DNA from: a virus
Virus record (IMG/VR): IMGVR_UViG_3300033984_000410
Span: 1-64,000 of that record
Strand: one strand, 5' to 3'
DNA length: 64,000 bases
Shown here: positions 39,266 to 46,855 of the stretch, one piece after another
Layout of the letters: each line of letters begins with the position of its first letter
Position numbering within the stretch: position 1 is the stretch's first letter
Made by a program: the position numbers and the translations under genes
Notes under the pieces: generated by a model
What the model was told of the DNA's origin: nothing
The model's database searches: none
Seen by the model: only the letters and a program-made list of their open reading frames with translations

Positions 39266-39278
39266 AATATTTATAACA
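39266..39278 (+). promoter_or_regulatory. TATTTATA candidate late promoter
   Basis: AATATTTATAACA just upstream of ATG 39280; another ATATTTATA at 39241. Confidence 0.45.
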
Positions 39279-39279
39279 T

Positions 39280-39891
39280 ATGGATTCATCTGTCATTGTC
39301 GCATTTATATCTGGGGTCGTAGGGCCAGTTCTTCTTTTATTCATTAAAAATAAATTTGAAGAACGAAAACAAAATACGGACATCATTAAAGACGCCTTAG
39401 CTGTAAGTGAATGTGTTGAATCTAAATTAGACGCTATTAAAGAAGATTATAAAGCCGACAGAGTATGGATAACCCAATTTCATAATGGGGGTCACTTCTA
39501 CCCAACAGGTAAATCAATCGCGAAATTTACTATGTTATATGAGGTTGTTGAAGCTGGTACAACTTCAATCCAATCAAATTTTCAAAGTATTCCGGTTAAT
39601 CTATTTAGTAAATCTATTAATAGATTATTATCTAATGATGTTATTGAAATATATGACTATAAAGATAAAGAGACTCCAACTTACGGTCTTGAATATATTG
39701 CAAATGAAAATAGTTGTAAGTCAGGTTATTTATTTGCAATAAAAAATATTGATGGTAAATTTGTGGGTATTTTAGGTGTTGATTATACAAAGAAAAAAAA
39801 TAAACTGACACCAAATGATATTATTCATTTACAAGTGTCGGCGACATTATTAGGTGGTGTTTTAATGACTCACTTATGTCAAAATAGTTAA
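39280..39891 (+). CDS. Membrane-anchored GAF-like protein
   Basis: 203 residues: one N-terminal TM helix (VIVAFISGVVGPVLLLFIK), a charged linker, then RVWITQFHNGGHFYPTGKSI and GYLFAIKNIDGKFVGILGVD, typical of GAF/PAS-type folds. Possibly a sensor or virion membrane protein. No catalytic residues recognised. Confidence 0.78.
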   Translation: MDSSVIVAFISGVVGPVLLLFIKNKFEERKQNTDIIKDALAVSECVESKLDAIKEDYKADRVWITQFHNGGHFYPTGKSIAKFTMLYEVVEAGTTSIQSNFQSIPVNLFSKSINRLLSNDVIEIYDYKDKETPTYGLEYIANENSCKSGYLFAIKNIDGKFVGILGVDYTKKKNKLTPNDIIHLQVSATLLGGVLMTHLCQNS

Positions 39892-39894
39892 ATT

Positions 39895-40440
39895 ATGATA
39901 AAATTAATAACACTCCTTGAAATGACCGCTGACGATTTTAAAAAACAATTAGTTAGTGTTGGTCATACCGAAAAGAATGGTAGTCAATTAACCAATGGTG
40001 GTGATTTAGACCCAAAATTTTTAGACATTGTTTCCGCATTTTTAACTGAATGGGATGGTTTAGTTGGTAAAACTAGTTGTAGGTTAAAGTTTACGGCAGG
40101 TCATGATATCTCTCATAAAACAAGCAATCCAAAAAGTGCTCATAATACAGGTAATGGTATTGATTTTACTTTAGATTCTAGTTGTCATCCTAAACTTATA
40201 CAACTTCTTACAACCTATAAATCAAAATATCCGGGTTTTAGTTTTTTAGATGAATATACAAATCCAACCAAACATTCGTCAGGACCTCACTTTCACATTC
40301 AATATGGAACAGGTTCCGCTACCGCGACGACACCAGCAACAGGTACAACAACAACCACTACTACAGGTGGTGTGGATGCAAAAACTATGGCTAAAAATTT
40401 CTTAGGTAATGTTATTTCAAATTTTGGTATCGGTAAATAA
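39895..40440 (+). CDS. M15-type peptidase (D,D-carboxypeptidase-like endolysin)
   Basis: 181 residues. Zinc motifs SAHNTGNGIDF (S-x-H-x(6)-D) and GPHFHIQY (H-x-H) are those of the M15/VanY group, which cut peptide bonds in peptidoglycan. A Thr-rich linker follows. Three bases after the GAF-like gene. A second lysis or entry enzyme beside the GH19 lysin. Confidence 0.88.
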   Translation: MIKLITLLEMTADDFKKQLVSVGHTEKNGSQLTNGGDLDPKFLDIVSAFLTEWDGLVGKTSCRLKFTAGHDISHKTSNPKSAHNTGNGIDFTLDSSCHPKLIQLLTTYKSKYPGFSFLDEYTNPTKHSSGPHFHIQYGTGSATATTPATGTTTTTTTGGVDAKTMAKNFLGNVISNFGIGK

Positions 40441-40459
40441 AAAATAATAATAAAAAAAT

Positions 40460-40996
40460 ATGGTAAATTTTATAAATCCCCAACCAAAATCGAGTAGTTC
40501 CATAATTGTTGCACCTTACCCTGGTGAGGTTATTGAAGTTGACCCATCAGTATGTGATGGTAATATAAAAATAAAACATAACATTAATGGTGTTAGTTAT
40601 ATTTCAGAATTTTGTAATGTAGAGAGAATTAGTGTTCGTGTTGGTGAATCTGTTAGACAAAAGGAAAAAATAGGTAATTTGGGTTATAAATCGTTAAAAT
40701 CTTGGGTGTATGATAACCATGGTAAAAAATACTCAATGACACACTTTATTAATGATACTGAAAAAGATAAAGAGTCAAAAGTAACAACTACAAAAAAAGA
40801 AAAAAAACAACCTATAAATTATGATACAAAATATTCTGGGTTAGCTAAATTACCGATTGATGTTCTTTTATCACCACTTTCATTAATGAAGGATGTTATG
40901 TCTTACAAGACCGATAAACAAAAACAAAAGGAAAAGGAAAAAGAAGAACAAAATTTAAACGAAGAAATTAATAGAATAAAAGAATTATTAAAATAA
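40460..40996 (+). CDS. M23-like (lysostaphin-fold) protein, probably inactive
   Basis: 178 residues: APYPGEVIEVDPSVCDGNIK, YISEFCNVERISVRVGESVR and QKEKIGNLG follow the M23/lipoyl-like barrel (G.V..G..I.I.H...Y....F..). The catalytic H-x-H is not obvious, so it may be a binding domain. Basic coiled-coil C-terminus. Confidence 0.72.
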   Translation: MVNFINPQPKSSSSIIVAPYPGEVIEVDPSVCDGNIKIKHNINGVSYISEFCNVERISVRVGESVRQKEKIGNLGYKSLKSWVYDNHGKKYSMTHFINDTEKDKESKVTTTKKEKKQPINYDTKYSGLAKLPIDVLLSPLSLMKDVMSYKTDKQKQKEKEKEEQNLNEEINRIKELLK

Positions 40997-41024
40997 AAAA
41001 CCCCCAAGTTAATGGGGGTTTTTA
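40995..41024. terminator. Bidirectional terminator
   Basis: AACCCCCAAG / AATGGGGGTT between convergent genes. Confidence 0.85.
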
Positions 41025-41028
41025 GTTA

Positions 41029-41238
41029 TTATTGTTTTGCAACTTCTTTAACTGGTTCAACAACTTTAGTTGTGTCAGCTTTAGTAGAGTCAGCTTTAAC
41101 TTCAACTTTTGTTGAATCAACAACAACTGCTGTAGAATCGGTAACAACTGCTTCAACATTTCCTTCAGTTTCATTGTGTTTGCAAGATGCGAACGTCAAG
41201 GCAGCTACTGCCAACATAGATAAAATTACTTTTTTCAT
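41029..41238 (-). CDS. Small lipoprotein, V/T/D/K low complexity
   Basis: 69 residues: signal MKKVILSMLAVAALTFASC, then KHNETEG and a repetitive V-D-S-T-K tail. Typical of small surface lipoproteins in Bacteroidota. An exclusion or envelope role is possible. Confidence 0.78.
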   Translation of the reverse strand: MKKVILSMLAVAALTFASCKHNETEGNVEAVVTDSTAVVVDSTKVEVKADSTKADTTKVVEPVKEVAKQ

Positions 41239-41331
41239 AAAAATTTGTTTTAGTTTATTATTTATAGATAATTAATAGGTATAAAAGATTTGAATGTCAA
41301 GTCGGGTAATAAAAATAAAAATATTGTAAGT

Positions 41332-41556
41332 ATGACAGTTGCTGAACTAATAATAAAATTAAATACCATTGAGAATCAAAACGCTCCTGTTTTTGTGAAA
41401 GGTTATGAAGATGGGTTAGATGATATTACTTTTGATAATAAATTACATAATGTATTATTAAATGTGAATAGTGAATGGTATTATGGTAAACACGAATTAA
41501 CTTACACTAATAATAGTAAAACTCATAAAATTGTTGAAGGGGTGATAATTTCTTAA
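41332..41556 (+). CDS. Small phage protein of the MTVGELI type
   Basis: 74 residues starting MTVAELIIKLNTIENQNAPV, a start shared by many short phage proteins that read xLLxxLxxxxxDxPVxV. ATG 41332 is chosen for that reason over 41290. Function unknown. Confidence 0.72.
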   Translation: MTVAELIIKLNTIENQNAPVFVKGYEDGLDDITFDNKLHNVLLNVNSEWYYGKHELTYTNNSKTHKIVEGVIIS

Positions 41557-41645
41557 AAACCATTTGACAAACCAAAAGTCATGACCTATACTTTTTAAGA
41601 GTTTAATAAAAATGTTATTAAATGAAAAAAAAATACAAAATATAG

Positions 41646-41675
41646 TTTACAACTGAAAAAGAATAACTATCTTTG
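41646..41675 (+). promoter_or_regulatory. Host-like promoter of the large ncRNA
   Basis: TTTACA at 41646 and TATCTTTG at 41668-41675; the transcript would begin near 41682. Confidence 0.75.
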
Positions 41676-41681
41676 TAAAAC

Positions 41682-42624
41682 AAATCGGGAATAACCGATA
41701 TCGTTCTTTGAGAAAACAGATTATCCATTATAATACTTCGGTATTGTAAAAAACGATAATGGGCGGCTTATAGTCCTTATATAAATTGATGAAAATCAAT
41801 ATAAAGTGAATCTGTTGTGTTAACAGATTTGCGGTTTCAGAAATGGAACTCAAGTAAGCAAGCAGGATACTATATAATCTTGATTACCGAGGCCAACGGT
41901 GTAGGGAAAGTGATTATATAACTGGGTGATGTGGGTCATCTGGTTGAGGGGGGAACTCTAATAGGAATAACCTGTAGGATTTGTGCAAAAAATATGATTA
42001 TCCAATTATATTATTGCGACTTCCAAAATTAAAGGAAACTTAAAACCGAAAGGTATGACAACAAACAGGTGGTGCTGAAATTGTCCTTGATACTTATCTA
42101 CCAAGGTAAATATCTCGAAGTAGTCTTGAAATTTGAGAGTAGGGATACTCTAAGATGAAGTTAAGTATTCTGATGTCCAAAAGATATCGGAGCTTGGGGT
42201 AAACCACTTCGTCTATTCATCCACAACACAATACCTTATACTTTATTTAAGTAAAACTAAAAAAATGTAAGCAAAAGTGTTTACCACTATGAAACGGAAG
42301 TTGCCCACATATTCACTGGCTGTCAGTGGAACGTAATAACCGCAAGTTTGACCGTATTTTTATGAAAAATCTCTAAGCCGTCGGAAGCTGAATCAGGACG
42401 CAATCTTGATGAGACAGGAGTAGTAAGAGAGTAGTTTCATAGTTAAGGGGTGATTGGTCTAACCAATCGGCAATGAGAAATACTAATCAAAAGTTAGTGG
42501 AAAAGTAGGGAAACCATAATCCTATGAAAGGTTCTTAAAATTAAAGTTTATTCTCAGCTTTTTTTATTTTTTATCAAAACATACAGAAAATCCTTTAACA
42601 AAATAATGTTAAAGGATTTTTTTG
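41682..42624 (+). ncRNA. Giant structured RNA (GOLLD/ROOL-like candidate)
   Basis: About 900 nt without a credible ORF, between its own promoter and a strong terminator. Dense hairpins: AATAC-TTCG-GTATT inside CCATTA/TAATGG, ATTGAT-GAAA-ATCAAT, AATCTGTT/AACAGATT, ACC-GAAA-GGT, AGAGTA-GGGA-TACTCT, CACTG/CAGTG, GATTGGT/ACCAATC. Several close with stable tetraloops. Size, phage origin and nearness to tRNAs are features of GOLLD and ROOL RNAs (established families), but I cannot match a consensus, so a new class is possible. Confidence 0.75.
42589..42624 (+). terminator. Rho-independent terminator
   Basis: AATCCTTTAAC / GTTAAAGGATT hairpin and T7, ending the large RNA. Confidence 0.88.
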
Positions 42625-42627
42625 TTA

Positions 42628-42750
42628 ATTGATATATTTATAATAAAAAACTAATATGAAAAATTTATTTAATGACATTTCTCAAGAAGAGAAAAATAGA
42701 ATCCTTGAGATGCACTCGGGTAAAAAAAATGTGATATCTGAACAAGAAAT
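42628..42750 (+). repeat. Promoter-plus-leader cassette, copy 1
   Basis: About 115 bases covering GATATATTTATAATA and the first 30 codons of the gene at 42656. Nearly identical to 46733-46855. Confidence 0.85.
42631..42643 (+). promoter_or_regulatory. TATTTATA candidate late promoter
   Basis: GATATATTTATAA, 13 bases upstream of ATG 42656; the identical element precedes ATG 46761. Confidence 0.5.
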
Positions 42751-43066
42751 TGGTGGTTACAAAGAAGGACCTGGTGACCCTCAAGGTGATGAACTTGACC
42801 ACTATAATAAAATTGTAAAACCAAAATTGTTAGCTGTAGGTTTTAAAGATGAATATGATAAAAATTTAAAACAATTTGGCACGGAGAATTCTTTAACTTA
42901 TGGTGGACACAATAACGGTGTTAATGTCCTATGGGATAGAATAAAAGGGGTTTATCATGTGTGGGCCGGAAATGATAAGGGAAAACGACAATTCCAACTT
43001 GGTCCAAATGACCCAAAAGTTGTCGCTAATAAAGTTGTTCAGTACGCTTTATCATTAAAGAGATAA
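42656..43066 (+). CDS. Leader-peptide protein (MKNLFNDISQEEK type)
   Basis: 136 residues. MKNLFNDISQEEKNRILEMH then SGKKNVISEQE, the same 30-residue leader as the gene at 46761 with I-S-E-Q at its end. The rest is a small basic/acidic domain (YGGHNNGVNVLWDRIKGVYH, DKGKRQFQLGP) unlike the paralogue, so a leader has been joined to two different cargo domains. Confidence 0.82.
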   Translation: MKNLFNDISQEEKNRILEMHSGKKNVISEQEIGGYKEGPGDPQGDELDHYNKIVKPKLLAVGFKDEYDKNLKQFGTENSLTYGGHNNGVNVLWDRIKGVYHVWAGNDKGKRQFQLGPNDPKVVANKVVQYALSLKR

Positions 43067-43078
43067 TAAATGACAAAT

Positions 43079-43106
43079 AAACCACCAATTATGGTGGTTT
43101 TTTTTG
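43079..43106 (+). terminator. Rho-independent terminator
   Basis: AACCACC / GGTGGTT hairpin and T9. Confidence 0.82.
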
Positions 43107-43125
43107 TTTTTATAATATTTTTATT

Positions 43126-43133
43126 TACATTTG
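43126..43133 (+). promoter_or_regulatory. Host-like -7 element (TACATTTG)
   Basis: Ends only 4 bases before the smpB ATG, implying a nearly leaderless mRNA. Confidence 0.55.
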
Positions 43134-43137
43134 TTCT

Positions 43138-43590
43138 ATGAAAAAAGAAATCAACATAGTCAATAAGAAAGCGAAACACGAATACGAGTTTTTACAGACT
43201 TACGTATGCGGCGTTAAGCTAATCGGTTGTGAAGTAAAATCAATACGCCTAGGTAAGGTTTCCATATCCGAGGGGTATTGTTACTTCAACAATAACGAAT
43301 TATTCATTAAAGGAATGAACATATCTGATTATGGTTACGGCACAGTCCATGATAACACCTCAGATAGAAAGTTATTATTAAAACGGAAAGAGTTAAACAA
43401 ATTAGAAAAAGAACTCGTAAAAGGCCTTACAATCGTTCCTTACAGGGTCTTTACAAATGAGAGAGGATTGATTAAAATAGAGATATCCCTATCTCGTGGT
43501 AAAAAGAACTACGATAAAAGAAATGACCTAAAGTCCAGGGATATTGATAGAGATAGTAAAAGAGAAATTAGTGGTCGGTTCACAAAATAA
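43138..43590 (+). CDS. smpB: SmpB, tmRNA-binding protein
   Basis: 150 residues: NKKAKHEYEFLQTYVCGVKL, IGCEVKSIRLGKVSISEGYC, TSDRKLLLKRKELNKLEKEL and LSRGKKNYDKRNDLKSRDID are the signature blocks of SmpB, with a basic C-terminal tail. SmpB delivers tmRNA to stalled ribosomes. The complete tmRNA gene lies 450 bases away on the other strand, so the phage carries both trans-translation components. Confidence 0.97.
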   Translation: MKKEINIVNKKAKHEYEFLQTYVCGVKLIGCEVKSIRLGKVSISEGYCYFNNNELFIKGMNISDYGYGTVHDNTSDRKLLLKRKELNKLEKELVKGLTIVPYRVFTNERGLIKIEISLSRGKKNYDKRNDLKSRDIDRDSKREISGRFTK

Positions 43591-43614
43591 ATAAATTAAA
43601 AAAAAATTAAAATT

Positions 43615-43920
43615 ATGGTAGATTTAATGTCATTAGCGTTAGGGGTAGTTGCAGTTCTTATTGTATTGGGGGTTGTGATTATGTTTTATGCTGTCAATCA
43701 AGTTTTTTTACTTAAAAAAAAGTTTGGTTATTTAGAAAAAGAAACACAAGATAATTATAACTTCTTACATAGAAGGATTAACGAATCAGAAATAAGTTCA
43801 GAACAAATGGTTATGCGGTCACACAATCATATTGATGAGGTTGAAAAACAATTAATAAGTATGATTGACTCCAGGTTGGATAAACTGGAAAATAAAATAA
43901 TCCAAAAACAAGTATTATAA
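43615..43920 (+). CDS. Membrane-anchored coiled-coil protein
   Basis: 101 residues: one N-terminal TM helix (LALGVVAVLIVLGVVIMFYA), then a long charged helix (RLDKLENKIIQKQVL). Same strand as smpB, 24 bases downstream. Unknown role. Confidence 0.75.
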   Translation: MVDLMSLALGVVAVLIVLGVVIMFYAVNQVFLLKKKFGYLEKETQDNYNFLHRRINESEISSEQMVMRSHNHIDEVEKQLISMIDSRLDKLENKIIQKQVL

Positions 43921-43944
43921 ATAAACGAACCGACCATTAATTAC

Positions 43945-43971
43945 ACCCCTCTTCACCGGAGGGGTTTTTTA
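43945..43971. terminator. Rho-independent terminator
   Basis: ACACCCCTCTTC / CCGGAGGGGTTT stem. Confidence 0.8.
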
Positions 43972-44002
43972 TTACCCATACTTAAGTATTAACCAAAAAA
44001 AA

Positions 44003-44022
44003 ATGAGACCCGAAGGTCTCAT
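44003..44022 (-). terminator. Terminator of the tmRNA
   Basis: On the minus strand: GAGACC-TTCG-GGTCTC then a T run, directly after the tmRNA CCA end. Confidence 0.88.
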
Positions 44023-44025
44023 TGC

Positions 44026-44412
44026 TGGTGGAGATGCCGGGATTTGAACCCGGGTCTTGCCCATCCTAAAGATTAAGGACTACACGCTTAGGTCAACATT
44101 TTTCTAATGTTCCGAAAATAGTTAGTTCGTTCTTCACCATTGTAAACTAACAACCAATGGATGACTCGATTTCGGGTTCAGTCATTTTTCCACCTTTGTA
44201 AGACCTTATGTTCCTGGGTTATATGGTTACCGACCCGTTGTTGTTCAACTAATTAAGCTGTAACAACTTCTTCAGAGCGGATTAATCCTACTGCTGAAAG
44301 TTTTGCGATTGTTTCGCCGTTTGAATTTTGTGACCATAGATTTAAGTGATAGGAAACTTCTCACTGCGTGCCCCCAATAAATAGCAATGCCAATCAATAC
44401 CATTTCATCCCC
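44026..44412 (-). ncRNA. ssrA: Transfer-messenger RNA (tmRNA)
   Basis: On the minus strand the RNA starts GGGGATGAAATGGTATTGAT (like the conserved 5' end GGGGNUGAnnnUGGnUUCGAC) and ends with a T-arm CCGGG-TTCAAAT-CCCGG and CATCTCC-ACCA; 5' GGGGATG pairs with CATCTCC. Length is about 387 nt. The tag frame begins GGC GAA ACA (G-E-T, as in Bacteroidetes tags) but then reads IAKLSAVGLIRSEEVVTA before TAA at 44253-44255, instead of the short NYALAA ending. Promoter TATATTTG on minus at 44431. Confidence 0.93.
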
Positions 44413-44430
44413 CATTGTTTTATTATACTA

Positions 44431-44461
44431 CAAATATATATGATTATTTATTAATAATCAA
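44431..44461 (-). promoter_or_regulatory. Host-like promoter of the tmRNA
   Basis: On minus: TTGATT near 44461 and TATATTTG at 44438-44431, about 20 bases before the tmRNA 5' end. Confidence 0.65.
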
Positions 44462-44473
44462 ATATAGAGTATA
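44461..44473 (+). promoter_or_regulatory. TATTTATT candidate late promoter
   Basis: ATATAGAGTATATTTATTAA before ATG 44494. Confidence 0.4.
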
Positions 44474-44493
44474 TTTATTAATAAATATTTTTT

Positions 44494-45849
44494 ATGGCTG
44501 ATATAGATAATAGTAAAAACAACGCATACGAAGGAACTCGTATTATTGTAAATACTGAAGACTTAATGTTTTTGGAGGTTTTAGCTCCGGATTCTTTAGG
44601 TTATTTTGGACTTGATTGGGTTAAGAACCGATATGATAGATTTAGAGATGGTAATTTATATTTAATTGTTGATAAGAGAGAACTCCCTGTAAATGTTAAA
44701 GTATTATATACTGACACTGATGGTGAATTTTTCGGATATTATCAATCTGGGGATACTATAAAGTATTCTGAACTACTTTTAGAGTATCCTGAGTTAGTGG
44801 ACCAAATAACAGCTTTAGAACCGGTGAGTGAAATATATGACGCATTACTTTCAATCTCTGAAGGACAGGAATTATCAAAATACAACCTTAGAAATATTGA
44901 TGACTTAGTTAGTGATTTCAAATTTAACAAACGAAGTCCAAGGGCTAGTTCTGTTATGTTATCATTTGATGATGTTGATGATATTCTTGGGATATTTGAT
45001 GTTAGTGAGGACGATAAGTGGTTTGTGGGAGCTGTAACATCTTATGATAGTTATGAATTTGAGTATTGGGATAATGTTCATGATGATTGGTTACAAGGGT
45101 ATGGTTTAGACCATTTTAGTGGTGTCGAAAACGAAACTAGAATTGATAATATTTTAAAAGTTATATTACCTGGTCATAGTATAAATACGAATGATGATGA
45201 GGAACGACAATTAATTTGCAATACTTTAGAGACTTTTTTCCCAAGTGAAATTGAGGATGTTTTAGATACCTATATTCGTGAACAAAATTATTGTAAAACA
45301 AGAGGAACCTTAAAGGAAATAGAATCAGATGTTTCTAATTTATTTGAACCATATAACATATTCAAAGTAGGTGAAGGGTATAATTATGTTACAAGTGTTA
45401 AAACTTTATTAAGTCTATATGAAAATGTGGGTTCTAAAAAATATACATTAAAAGAACTTTTAGCTGAAATTAATAAAGATACTGAAGTTGGTGGTTGGGC
45501 TGAATACATGTATGAAACAGAATGTGATGAGTTTGACCAAGTAACTATGGATAGAACTGTAAGTCAGGCTTTAGATTCTATGGAAGAAGGTTTAGAGGAT
45601 TCTGATAAGTTTGAGGATATTGAGGAATTTAAAAAAATGGCGGATTTTATTTTATCAAAATATGATTTAAATAGAAATTATGAAACACCTAAAGATAGTA
45701 ATATCAGATTTACCATACATCAACTAGACCCCTCCGATAATTCTGTATTGGTTACGGTTAAAAACCTTGAGAAAAGAACTTCAGAAAAAAGAAGATTAGA
45801 TTTGGAAGGGTTTAATAATTTATTAACTCAACAAGAATTATTTCAATAA
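44494..45849 (+). CDS. Large acidic protein of unknown function
   Basis: 451 residues, very acidic. Blocks: YEGTRIIVNTEDLMFLEVLA, a DVDDILGIFDVSEDDKWFVG region, and a C-terminal beta-like part (IRFTIHQLDPSDNSVLVTVK). No TM, signal or known motif. Probably a phage-specific structural or inhibitor protein. Confidence 0.8.
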   Translation: MADIDNSKNNAYEGTRIIVNTEDLMFLEVLAPDSLGYFGLDWVKNRYDRFRDGNLYLIVDKRELPVNVKVLYTDTDGEFFGYYQSGDTIKYSELLLEYPELVDQITALEPVSEIYDALLSISEGQELSKYNLRNIDDLVSDFKFNKRSPRASSVMLSFDDVDDILGIFDVSEDDKWFVGAVTSYDSYEFEYWDNVHDDWLQGYGLDHFSGVENETRIDNILKVILPGHSINTNDDEERQLICNTLETFFPSEIEDVLDTYIREQNYCKTRGTLKEIESDVSNLFEPYNIFKVGEGYNYVTSVKTLLSLYENVGSKKYTLKELLAEINKDTEVGGWAEYMYETECDEFDQVTMDRTVSQALDSMEEGLEDSDKFEDIEEFKKMADFILSKYDLNRNYETPKDSNIRFTIHQLDPSDNSVLVTVKNLEKRTSEKRRLDLEGFNNLLTQQELFQ

Positions 45850-45877
45850 AGATAGTGACGATTAAATTTCTTTTTAT

Positions 45878-45885
45878 TATCTTTG
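45878..45885 (+). promoter_or_regulatory. Host-like -7 element (TATCTTTG)
   Basis: Ends 4 bases before the peptidase ATG: a nearly leaderless mRNA, as for smpB. Confidence 0.6.
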
Positions 45886-45889
45886 TTTT

Positions 45890-46708
45890 ATGGAAAGAAA
45901 TTATCAACTATTGAAAGATGTTTTATCGGTTCCGACTAAAACATATAATGAAGGATTAATGGTGGAATTCATAACCAATTGGTTATCGGAGAATAACATC
46001 CCCTTCTATATTGACGAGTATCAAAATATTTACGCTACAAAACAAACTTTTGAGGTGGAATATTTCCCTTGTGTTATTGCACATACGGATACCGTTCATA
46101 ACATTGACACTATCAATGTAAGAGAAGAAAATCTTAAAAACGCACAAGGTGAAATAAAACCTGCGTTAAAGGCTTATAATGATTTGGGTAATCCAACTGG
46201 TATTGGTGGTGATGATAAATGTGGCGTTTATGCTTGTCTTGAATTACTAAAAGAATTACCAAATCTAAAAGCTGGATTTTTCGTATCTGAAGAAACTGGA
46301 TGTCACGGTTCTAAAAACGCGGACCCTGAATTTTTTAAGAATGTGGGGTATGCTATTCAATTTGACGCTCCGGAGAACTGGATGGTTTCAGAATATTGTA
46401 TGGGTGTTAAGTTATTTGATAGAGAGAGTGATTTCTTCAAGTCTTGTGATTTTGTTATAAACGAAAACTTTAATGGTCGTCAATTATACCAAGCACATCC
46501 TTATACAGATGTTTATAAATTAAAACAGATTTTTAATTTTTCTTGTATTAATTTCTCAATCGGGTATTACGATTATCATACAAAATATGAATATGTAATT
46601 ATTGAAGATGTTTATAGTGGTATTAAAACCGGGAAAGAAATGATTGAAAAACTAGGATATCAAAAATATACCTTAGAATACGAACAATCAACATATAACT
46701 TTTATTAA
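45890..46708 (+). CDS. M20/M42-type metallopeptidase
   Basis: 272 residues. Metal motifs: IAHTDTVH (first His-Asp), GIGGDDKCGVY (bridging Asp), FVSEETGCHGS (Glu-Glu) and QFDAPE. This matches the catalytic core of M20 aminopeptidases such as PepT, which cut short peptides, but at 272 residues it is shorter than the usual 400 and lacks the dimerisation domain. Could degrade peptides released by the phage Clp system (inference). Its 3' end is duplicated at 47998. Confidence 0.85.
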   Translation: MERNYQLLKDVLSVPTKTYNEGLMVEFITNWLSENNIPFYIDEYQNIYATKQTFEVEYFPCVIAHTDTVHNIDTINVREENLKNAQGEIKPALKAYNDLGNPTGIGGDDKCGVYACLELLKELPNLKAGFFVSEETGCHGSKNADPEFFKNVGYAIQFDAPENWMVSEYCMGVKLFDRESDFFKSCDFVINENFNGRQLYQAHPYTDVYKLKQIFNFSCINFSIGYYDYHTKYEYVIIEDVYSGIKTGKEMIEKLGYQKYTLEYEQSTYNFY

Positions 46709-46733
46709 GAGACTTCGGTCTCTTTTTTTTTTT
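46708..46733 (+). terminator. Rho-independent terminator
   Basis: AGAGAC-TTCG-GTCTCT and T10; a second copy occurs at 48179. Confidence 0.88.
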
Positions 46734-46855
46734 GTGATATATTTATAATAAAAAACTAATATGAAAAATTTATTTAATGACATTTCTCAAGAAGAGAAAA
46801 ATAGAATACTTGAGATGCACTCAGGTAAAAAGAATGTAATTTCTGAACAAAATAG
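46733..46855 (+). repeat. Promoter-plus-leader cassette, copy 2
   Basis: Near-identical to 42628-42750, ending at codons for VISEQ; downstream sequences are unrelated. Confidence 0.85.

Noticed and set aside
41012-41275. Plus-strand ORF rich in T/S/V
   Set aside because: Shadow of the minus-strand lipoprotein at 41029, whose signal peptide and lipobox are convincing.
44026-44412. tRNA-Leu on the minus strand
   Set aside because: The 3' end looks like a tRNA but the 387-nt span, 5' end and internal tag frame identify a tmRNA.
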